From the NCBI RefSeq assembly GCF_902506435.1, contig NZ_LR733215.1, positions 198,459-262,458 on the forward strand: a DNA stretch of 64,000 bases, written 5' to 3'. A model generated the notes under the pieces. The model made no database searches. It worked only from the letters and a program-made list of their open reading frames with translations, and was not told the DNA's origin. Position numbers and translations under genes: made by a program. The number at the start of each line of letters is the position of its first letter. Positions within the stretch are counted from its first letter, which is position 1. Of this stretch, positions 26,134 through 32,508 are shown one piece after another. The stretch is from Nocardioides sp. AX2bis (GTDB taxonomy: Bacteria; Actinomycetota; Actinomycetes; Propionibacteriales; Nocardioidaceae).

Positions 26134-27375
26134 ATGACCGTCATGACCAAGAAGCCCGAGAACCCCACCGCGCACCTCACCGAGGCCGACGTCGAGCAGA
26201 TCGGCGTCGAGCTCGACGCGATCCGCCAGAGCATCATCGACGACCGCGGCGCGGCCGACGCGGCGTACATCCGTCGCATGGTCGACGTGCAGCGCAAGCT
26301 CGAGCTCGGCAGCCGCGCGGTGCTCCTGGCCAGCGCCTTCCCCCCGGCCTGGGTCGCGGGGACGATCGGCCTGAGCATCGCCAAGATCCTCGAGAACATG
26401 GAGATCGGGCACAACGTCATGCACGGCCAGTGGGACTGGATGCGCGACCCGAAGATCCACTCGAGCACCTGGGAGTGGGACAACGCCTCCACGGCCGAGG
26501 GCTGGAAGCACTCGCACAACGAGGTCCACCACACGTACACGAACATCGTGGGCAAGGACAACGACCTCGGCTACGGCATCATGCGCGTCGACGAGGACCA
26601 GCGCTGGATCCCGATGTACCTCGCGCAGCCGCTGTGGAACGCGATCAACGCCTGCTTCTTCGAGTACGGCATCGCGGCCTACGACCTCGAGCTGGGCAAG
26701 AACCTGTCCATCCCGAAGGAGAAGCGCAGCGACGAGTTCAAGCGCCGCGCCCGCAACACGATCACCAAGATCCGCAAGCAGGCCACCAAGGACTACGTCG
26801 TCAACCCGGCGCTCGCGCTGCCGTTCGGCGGGTTCCTCCCGGCCCTGGCCGCGAACTTCACCGCCAACGTGGTGCGCAACGTCTGGTCCCACTCGGTGAT
26901 CATGTGCGGCCACTTCCCCGAGGGCGTCGAGACCTTCGAGCGCAAGGCGATCCCCGAGAACGAGACCCGCGGCCAGTGGTACGTCCGCCAGATGCTCGGC
27001 TCGGCCAACATCTCCGGCTCCAAGGCGATGCACCTGATGACCGGGAACCTGTCGCACCAGATCGAGCACCACCTGTTCCCCGACCTGCCGTCGAACCGGT
27101 ACGCCGAGATCGCCCCCCAGGTGAAGGCGCTCTTCGACAAGTACGAGCTGCGCTACCACGAGGCCCCGCTGCCCCAGCAGGTCGGCAGCGCCTGGCACAA
27201 GGTCGTCCGGCTGTCGCTGCCCAACGGCTTCATGACCACCACGACGCCGAAGAACCTGCCCAGCCAGATGAAGCTGCTCTACGGCATGGCCACCGGCGGC
27301 CCCAAGGTCCGCCGCGCCGCCCAGGCCCGCCTCGAGCAGCAGGCCCGCCGGATCAAGGCCGCCAAGGCCGCCTGA
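26134..27375 (+). CDS. membrane acyl-CoA (delta-9-type) fatty acid desaturase, DesA3-like
   Basis: The 413-residue di-iron membrane enzyme has the three His boxes HNVMH (about residue 92), HSHNEVHHT (about 126-133) and HQIEHH (about 308-313). It introduces a cis double bond into saturated acyl chains using O2 and electrons from the reductase encoded just upstream. Hydrophobic segments flank the first two boxes. CGGAGG lies 5 nt before the ATG. The Lys/Arg-rich C-terminus is cytosolic. A strong terminator hairpin follows. Confidence 0.9.
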   Translation: MTVMTKKPENPTAHLTEADVEQIGVELDAIRQSIIDDRGAADAAYIRRMVDVQRKLELGSRAVLLASAFPPAWVAGTIGLSIAKILENMEIGHNVMHGQWDWMRDPKIHSSTWEWDNASTAEGWKHSHNEVHHTYTNIVGKDNDLGYGIMRVDEDQRWIPMYLAQPLWNAINACFFEYGIAAYDLELGKNLSIPKEKRSDEFKRRARNTITKIRKQATKDYVVNPALALPFGGFLPALAANFTANVVRNVWSHSVIMCGHFPEGVETFERKAIPENETRGQWYVRQMLGSANISGSKAMHLMTGNLSHQIEHHLFPDLPSNRYAEIAPQVKALFDKYELRYHEAPLPQQVGSAWHKVVRLSLPNGFMTTTTPKNLPSQMKLLYGMATGGPKVRRAAQARLEQQARRIKAAKAA

Positions 27376-27405
27376 CCGGTCCGCCCCCTCCGGGGCACCC
27401 GCGCA

Positions 27406-27451
27406 ACGTCATACGGCGCGCACCGCAGCCGCGGTGCGCGCCGTACGACGT
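27406..27451. terminator. long hairpin between convergent genes
   Basis: A 14-bp perfect GC-rich stem (27413-27426 with 27431-27444, 4-nt loop) is extended by further pairing after one mismatch to 27406 and 27451. It lies between the desaturase stop and the S51 gene stop, as expected for a bidirectional terminator. Confidence 0.75.
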
Positions 27452-27461
27452 CCTGGGCGTC

Positions 27462-28244
27462 TCAGCCGAGGAACCGCACGTCCAGCGGGCTCTCCGCGAC
27501 GTCGGCGAGGTCGGCCGCGTCGTCCACGTCCAGCGCGCCGCCGGCCAGGTGCACCCGGAACGCCCGGCCGTCGGGCCGCTCGCTGACCGCCTCGACCAGC
27601 GCGCCGTCGCGGAACAGCAGCCCCACCCCGTCCTCGGCGGCGAAGCCGCTGGGCAGGGCGCGGCTCCCGACCATGTCGAGGTACGCCGGGCGTCGGTCCG
27701 GCTCGCCGTCGTAGTGCGGGCACGCCGAGCCCGGCAGGAACCCCAGCCCGTCGTCGAGCGCGCTGAGCGGGCCGTGCGAGTCGGTGACCGAGGAGTCGAA
27801 CCAGCAGTTCATCCCGGCGCTGACGCCGGCCAGCACGACCCCGTCGGCCAGGGCCGCGGCCATCGCGGCGTCCAGGCCGTGCAGGCGCCACAGCGCGAGC
27901 AGGTTGAGCGTGCTGCCGCCGCCCACGAACACCGCGTCCTGGTCCAGCAGCGTCCCGGCGAGGTCCGAGCCGTCGCGCCAGAACAGCGACACCACGGTCG
28001 TCTCGGCGCGGTCGCCGAAGGCGGCCTCGAACCTCGAGGTGTACGCCTCCGCGTCACCGCTGGCCGTCCCGACGAACGCCACCCGCGGCCGGTCGCCGTG
28101 GCCGCGCTGCTCGGCGCGGGGCCGGGCGAGGTCCAGCAGCAGGTCGTCGAGGAGCGGGCTCCCACCCACCGAGAAGCCGCCACCCCCGAGCGCGAGGATG
28201 GTGCCGGCCGGTCGTGACGGGCGGCCCGAGTCAGCGGTCGTCAT
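27462..28244 (-). CDS. peptidase S51 / cyanophycinase-like (type 1 glutamine amidotransferase fold)
   Basis: The 260-residue protein has GGGGFSVGG at the N-terminus, the binding loop FVGGGSTLNLLALW and the nucleophile elbow GVSAGMNCWF (Ser about 139), as in dipeptidase E and its relatives. Family members cleave Asp-X dipeptides or related bonds in the cytosol. CACCAT (28256-28251) stands 6 nt before the ATG. Length is near the upper end for peptidase E. Exact substrate unknown. Confidence 0.82.
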   Translation of the reverse strand: MTTADSGRPSRPAGTILALGGGGFSVGGSPLLDDLLLDLARPRAEQRGHGDRPRVAFVGTASGDAEAYTSRFEAAFGDRAETTVVSLFWRDGSDLAGTLLDQDAVFVGGGSTLNLLALWRLHGLDAAMAAALADGVVLAGVSAGMNCWFDSSVTDSHGPLSALDDGLGFLPGSACPHYDGEPDRRPAYLDMVGSRALPSGFAAEDGVGLLFRDGALVEAVSERPDGRAFRVHLAGGALDVDDAADLADVAESPLDVRFLG

Positions 28245-28277
28245 GTCGCGATGGTGTCACCCCGGCCGCCCGCGTGT

Positions 28278-28343
28278 CCGCAAGCGTCACCTCGAGGCGC
28301 CGCGAGCGTCATCTCGGCTGTCCGCGAGGGTCATCTCGGCGGG
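28278..28343 (+). repeat. 66-bp dispersed repeat made of three 22-bp units (locus 1)
   Basis: Three consecutive 22-bp units (28278-28299, 28300-28321, 28322-28343) share CCGCGAGCGTCATCTCGG with small changes. The same three units in the same order occur in reverse orientation at 49175-49240 with 62 of 66 positions identical by eye. Here the third unit covers the end of the DUF2470 gene. There are no spacers, so it is not CRISPR. Confidence 0.8.
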
Positions 28344-29068
28344 GGGAGGCGGGCCTCGACCAGCTCCTGGAGCGCGAGCCTGGCGTCGCAGCCGCACCGG
28401 ACCTCGCGGCCCAGCGGCAGGTGCAGGTCCTCGACGCGGCGGGGCGGGACGTGGTGGACGCGCAGCGTGATCCCGCCGCGGTCCACCAGGACCGGGCGGA
28501 CGACGGCCGCAGGGTCGAGGTCCGGCCGTACGCTGCGGGCCAGTGCCGCGGCCAGGTCGGGGTGGTCGCGGTCGAGGTGCGCGGTCCACCCGGCCTCCCA
28601 GCCGGCCAGGGGGTCCGGAGCCGCGGCGGTGTAGTCGGCGGCGTCCACGCCCTGCCAGCCCTCCTGCTCCGGCCCGACCCGCCAGTCGATCGCGACCCGC
28701 TGCGGCACCAGCCGCAGGACCGGCCGCCCCGGGCCGGCGCCCAGGTGGGTCGCCACCCCGGCGGGCAGGGGGTCGGTGGCGCGCGTGAGCGGTCCGGTGA
28801 GCCGGACCCGACCACGGACCCGGTCGGGCTCCGGGACGCCGGCGACGTCGGTGAGGGTCGCCGTCAGCACCGGCCCGGGGAACCGGCCCGCGAGGGCCAG
28901 CGGCGAGCCCGGCTCGCCGGACCCGGTGGGCGGAGCGCAGATGAGCAGCGAGCCGTCGGCGTCGGCGAGGTGCCGCTCGACCGGGACGGTCATCGAGAGC
29001 ACCCCGACCTCGAGCCCGGTGGCGGTGACCACGACGGCGCGGGCACGCTCGGCGTACGACGGTGACAT
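28331..29068 (-). CDS. DUF2470-type protein (haem-iron utilisation-like), iron-box controlled
   Basis: The 245-residue protein has an N-terminal split-barrel-like region (RARAVVVTATGLEVGVLSMT) and a C-terminal DUF2470-like part with HLDRDHPDLAAALA and VLVDRGGITLRV. DUF2470 forms the C-terminal half of HugZ-type haem oxygenase-related proteins. GGGGGAGG lies 5 nt before the ATG, and a 17/19 match to the IdeR/DtxR box lies about 30 bp upstream, so expression in iron limitation is likely. CGCD near the end is unusual. Haem binding is not shown by sequence. Confidence 0.7.
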   Translation of the reverse strand: MSPSYAERARAVVVTATGLEVGVLSMTVPVERHLADADGSLLICAPPTGSGEPGSPLALAGRFPGPVLTATLTDVAGVPEPDRVRGRVRLTGPLTRATDPLPAGVATHLGAGPGRPVLRLVPQRVAIDWRVGPEQEGWQGVDAADYTAAAPDPLAGWEAGWTAHLDRDHPDLAAALARSVRPDLDPAAVVRPVLVDRGGITLRVHHVPPRRVEDLHLPLGREVRCGCDARLALQELVEARLPPPR

Positions 29069-29097
29069 GGGACCTCCCCCGGTCGATCGGCAACGAC

Positions 29098-29116
29098 TTA
29101 GGTAAGCCTAACCTCA
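29098..29116. promoter_or_regulatory. IdeR/DtxR iron box upstream of the DUF2470 gene
   Basis: On the minus strand the site reads TGAGGTTAGGCTTACCTAA, matching 17 of 19 positions of the DtxR/IdeR consensus TTAGGTTAGGCTAACCTAA. It lies about 30 bp upstream of the ATG at 29068, where a promoter is expected. A second box is at 49870-49888. Confidence 0.8.
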
Positions 29117-29137
29117 ATCCACCCGGGTCGCCAGGGG

Positions 29138-29503
29138 TCAGGGCGCCCCGCGGGGCTCCTCGGCGTCGCGCTGCTCGGAGAGCTCGTCGACCTCGAGCAG
29201 GTCGGTGCGCACCCTCCCGCCGCGGACCGCGGCGCGCCCGATCATGTGGCTGGCGACCGGAGCCGTGACCAGCTGGAACAGCACCACCAGGCCGAGCAGC
29301 GCCACGACGGACGGGTCGCGCAGCCGCAGCCCGACGCCCACGGTGATCAGGATCAGCCCGAGCACCTGCGGCTTGGCCGCCGAGTGCATCCGGGTCAGCA
29401 CGTCGGGGAAGCGCAGCAGGCCGACGGCCGCGACCAGGCTGAACAGCGCGCCGAGGACGAACAGCACCCCGGCGATCCCGTCGGCCACGCCCGCCCAGCT
29501 CAC
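29138..29503 (-). CDS. mnhG: Mrp Na+/H+ antiporter subunit G
   Basis: A 121-residue protein with three membrane helices. GLLRFPDVLTRMHSAAKP is the MnhG/PhaG signature. It is the last gene of the six-gene Mrp operon and overlaps the F gene by 4 nt (ATGA). The C-terminus is acidic and extends beyond the membrane part. The subunit is required for assembly of the multisubunit cation/proton antiporter. Confidence 0.9.
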   Translation of the reverse strand: MSWAGVADGIAGVLFVLGALFSLVAAVGLLRFPDVLTRMHSAAKPQVLGLILITVGVGLRLRDPSVVALLGLVVLFQLVTAPVASHMIGRAAVRGGRVRTDLLEVDELSEQRDAEEPRGAP

Positions 29504-29874
29504 AGCAGCCCCCCACCGGTCGGGCGGCCGAGCGTGCCGTCGTCCGCGGGGTCCGCGGGGTCCGACGAGGCCGGCTCGTCGGCGGACGGGTCCTCGTCGA
29601 GGCGCGGCTCGTCGACGTCGTCGCTGCCGGGGAAGAACCGGGCGATGGAGACCGAGCCGACGAAGCCGAGCAGGGTGAGGACGAGCAGGATCGGTACGGC
29701 GTCGGCGTCGCGGTCCGCGGCCACGTCGAGCGCGATCCCGGCCAGCAGGACCGCGGCCAGGACGTCGAAGGAGATCGCGCGGTCCAGCATGGTCGGACCC
29801 AGCGTCATCCGCAGGACGACCAGCACCGCGGCGATCGCGAGGATCGCCCCGGCGAGGAGGATGGCGATGGTCAC
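29500..29874 (-). CDS. mnhF: Mrp antiporter subunit F
   Basis: A 124-residue protein with three membrane segments and the family pattern LGPTMLDRAISFDVLAAVLL followed by ILLVLTLLGFVGSVSIARF. The C-terminal 35 residues form an acidic, Asp/Pro/Ala-rich tail not found in shorter homologues. GTG start overlaps the E stop (GTGA). Confidence 0.88.
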   Translation of the reverse strand: MTIAILLAGAILAIAAVLVVLRMTLGPTMLDRAISFDVLAAVLLAGIALDVAADRDADAVPILLVLTLLGFVGSVSIARFFPGSDDVDEPRLDEDPSADEPASSDPADPADDGTLGRPTGGGLL

Positions 29875-30380
29875 GAGGCCGGCTCCTTCCGGGCGAAGGC
29901 CCGCAGGACCCGCTGCTCCTGGGCGAGGGCAGTGGCGCGGGAGTGCTCGACGGCGGCCGGGTCGGGGGCGTCGAGGACGTGCAGGAAGAGGGTGTGGGTC
30001 GAGCGCCGGGCCTCGATCACGACGGCACCCGGGACCAGGGAGATCAGCTCGGCCACCACGGTCAGCACCAGGTCCGAGGAGGTGGCCAGGTCGACCTGGA
30101 CGATCGCGCTGCGGGGGTGGCCGGGACGCAGCGTGGTCACCGAGACGCGCACGCTGGCCACCACCACGTCGGCCAGGAACCGCCCGAGCAGCACGAGCAG
30201 GGGCCACGGTCGGACGACGCCGTCGGCGCGCAGCCGCGGCAGCGGGAAGACCAGGCAGACGGCGACGCCGACCAGGGCCCCGGACAGCAGGATCTTGGGG
30301 CTCACGCTGCCCCACAGCGCGCACCAGACCAGGGCCAGCCAGAGCACCACGGGCCACTGCAGCAGGCGGAGACGGCTCAT
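29871..30380 (-). CDS. mnhE: Mrp antiporter subunit E
   Basis: A 169-residue protein with two or three N-terminal membrane helices (WPVVLWLALVWCALWG, SGALVGVAVCLVF) and a soluble part containing TLRPGHPRSAIVQVDL and VAELISLVPGAVVIE, the hallmark of MnhE. ATG start overlaps the D stop (ATGA). The cytosolic tail has the HVLDAPD block. Confidence 0.9.
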   Translation of the reverse strand: MSRLRLLQWPVVLWLALVWCALWGSVSPKILLSGALVGVAVCLVFPLPRLRADGVVRPWPLLVLLGRFLADVVVASVRVSVTTLRPGHPRSAIVQVDLATSSDLVLTVVAELISLVPGAVVIEARRSTHTLFLHVLDAPDPAAVEHSRATALAQEQRVLRAFARKEPAS

Positions 30381-32065
30381 CGGGCCTCCTCCCCGAGCAC
30401 GGCGGAGAGGTACGGCTGGCGGTCCGCGAGGTCGGCCGCGGCCCGGTCGGTGTAGCCGTAGAACGGGCCGCCGACCACGCTCAGGGCCAGGCTCACCGCG
30501 ACCAGGGCCGCGGCCGGGGCGGTCATCAGCAGCGGCAGCCGGCGGGGCAGCGCGTCCTCGAGCAGCAGCTGGTGCAGGTCGCGGTCCGGGTCGTCGTCCG
30601 CGCGCAGGGCCCGCGCGGCCTCGAGGTCGCGGGGCCCGAAGGTGACCGGGCCCATGTGCACGTGGTCGCCGTGCCTCTCGGCCGCGGTGCCGCTGTCGGG
30701 GTCGATCATCGAGGTCGTCATGTCGTGGGCCTGCTCCGGGCTGCGCCAGAAGGCGAGCGCCCACGTCTTGGCCACGGCGTACAGCGTGAGCAGGCTGGTC
30801 ACGACGCCGGCGGCCACCAGCACGAGCGCCAGCGCGGAGCCGTCGGCCAGGCCGGCCTGCAGCAGCCCGGTCTTGCCGAGGAAGCCCGACATCGGCGGGA
30901 TGCCGGCGAGGTTCATCGCGGGGATGAAGAAGAGCACCGCGATCAGGGGTGAGAGCCGCGCCAGCCCGCCCAGGCGCAGCAGCGAGGTGCTGCCCGCCCG
31001 GGTCTCGATGAGTCCCACCACCAGGAACAGCGCGGTCTGGATGGTGATGTGGTGGGCGACGTAGAAGATCGCGCCGGAGAGTCCCGCGGTGGTGGCCAGG
31101 GCGATCCCGAAGATCATGTAGCCGATGTGGCTGACCAGGGTGAAGGACAGCATCCGCTTGATGTCGGACTGCGCGATCGCACCCAGCGCCCCGATCACCA
31201 TCGTCAGCAGCGCGGCGACCAGCAGCAGCACCGTCAGGTCGCTGTCGGGGAAGATCAGCGTCTGCATCCGGAGGATCGCGTAGACGCCGACCTTGGTGAG
31301 CAGGCCGGCGAAGACGGCGGTGACCGGCGCCGGGGCGGTCGGGTAGCTGTCGGGCAGCCAGAGCGACAGCGGGAAGACGGCGGCCTTGATCGAGAAGGTG
31401 ACCAGCAGCAGCAGCTGCAGGACCAGCGAGACGCCGTCGGGCAGCTCGCCGACGCGCAGGGCGACCTGGGCCATGTTGAGGGTGCCGACCGCGGAGTAGA
31501 CCGCGGCGATCGAGACCAGGAACAGCATGGAGCTGACCAGGTTGACCACGACGTAGATCGTGCCGGCGCGGACCCGCGCCGTGGTCCCGCCCAGGGTCAG
31601 CAGCACGTAGCTGGCGAAGAGCAGCATCTCGAAGCTGACGAACAGGTTGAACAGGTCACCGGAGAGGAAGGCGTTGGAGACGCCGGCCACGAGCACCAGG
31701 AAGGTGGGGTGGTAGATCGAGACGGGTGCCTCGCGGTCGTCGTCGGTGATCCCCTGGCCGATGGAGTAGACGAGGACGGCCAGGGTGACGACGGAGGAGA
31801 CCAGCAGCATCAGCGCCGCCAGCCGGTCGGCGACCAGCGAGATGCCCAGCGTCGAGGACCAGCCGCCGAGGGTGAGCACCTGGGGTCCCTCGCGGTCCAC
31901 GACGACCAGCAGGGTCGCCGCGATCGCCACCACCGCGGCCAGCACGGAGGTGCTGACCCACCGCTGCAGGGTGGGGCGCCCCGAGAGCATCAGTGCGGCA
32001 CCGGCCCCGAGCAGCGAGAGCAGCACGGGCAGGGGCAGCAGGGCGGTCACGCCGAGCCCGGTCAT
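30377..32065 (-). CDS. mnhD: Mrp antiporter subunit D (proton-pumping NADH dehydrogenase-like)
   Basis: A 562-residue membrane protein homologous to complex I NuoN/NuoM, with about 14 helices. VFAGLLTKVGVYAILR and the neighbouring SIKAAVFPLSLWLPDSYPTA hold the conserved proton-channel Lys and Pro residues; FSFEMLLFASYVLL-like sequence carries the conserved Glu. A soluble His/Asp-rich insertion near residues 445-490 is longer than in the classical subunit. Start overlaps C (ATGA). Confidence 0.92.
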   Translation of the reverse strand: MTGLGVTALLPLPVLLSLLGAGAALMLSGRPTLQRWVSTSVLAAVVAIAATLLVVVDREGPQVLTLGGWSSTLGISLVADRLAALMLLVSSVVTLAVLVYSIGQGITDDDREAPVSIYHPTFLVLVAGVSNAFLSGDLFNLFVSFEMLLFASYVLLTLGGTTARVRAGTIYVVVNLVSSMLFLVSIAAVYSAVGTLNMAQVALRVGELPDGVSLVLQLLLLVTFSIKAAVFPLSLWLPDSYPTAPAPVTAVFAGLLTKVGVYAILRMQTLIFPDSDLTVLLLVAALLTMVIGALGAIAQSDIKRMLSFTLVSHIGYMIFGIALATTAGLSGAIFYVAHHITIQTALFLVVGLIETRAGSTSLLRLGGLARLSPLIAVLFFIPAMNLAGIPPMSGFLGKTGLLQAGLADGSALALVLVAAGVVTSLLTLYAVAKTWALAFWRSPEQAHDMTTSMIDPDSGTAAERHGDHVHMGPVTFGPRDLEAARALRADDDPDRDLHQLLLEDALPRRLPLLMTAPAAALVAVSLALSVVGGPFYGYTDRAAADLADRQPYLSAVLGEEAR

Positions 32066-32508
32066 CCGCGGTCCTCCTCGGGTCGGGCGGAGGCATGGTC
32101 GCCCTGCTGGTCGCGGTCGTCGAGGTCGTAGCCCTGCGAGGTCTCGTCGGCGTCGGCGAGCCGGCGGATGGAGGCGTCCTCGACGTCGTCCTGGACCTCG
32201 TCGTGGCCGTGGAGCTGCCAGCTGCGGTGCGCCATCGCCAGCAGGAAGGCGGTGGTGCCCAGGGTGATCACGATCGCGGTCAGCACGAGGGCCTGGGGCA
32301 GCGGGTCGGCCATGTCGGCGGTGGGGGCGCTGCCGTAGATCGGCGGCTCCCCGGGCTCGCCGGCCGAGACCATGAAGCCGAGGTTGACGCCGTTGCTGAG
32401 CAGGACCAGGCCCACCAGCACCCGGGTGAGGCTCCGTTCGAGCATCAGGAAGACACCGGTGCCGACCAGGACGCCGCAGGTCGCGACGAGGACGAGGCTG
32501 ACGTTCAT
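32062..32508 (-). CDS. mnhC: Mrp antiporter subunit C
   Basis: A 148-residue NuoK-like subunit with three membrane helices; RVLVGLVLLSNGVNLGFM and DPLPQALVLTAIVITLGTTA are typical. The C-terminal 50 residues form a charged tail (Asp/Glu/His/Gln-rich). It overlaps both neighbours by 4 nt, placing it in one polycistronic unit. Confidence 0.9.
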   Translation of the reverse strand: MNVSLVLVATCGVLVGTGVFLMLERSLTRVLVGLVLLSNGVNLGFMVSAGEPGEPPIYGSAPTADMADPLPQALVLTAIVITLGTTAFLLAMAHRSWQLHGHDEVQDDVEDASIRRLADADETSQGYDLDDRDQQGDHASARPEEDRG

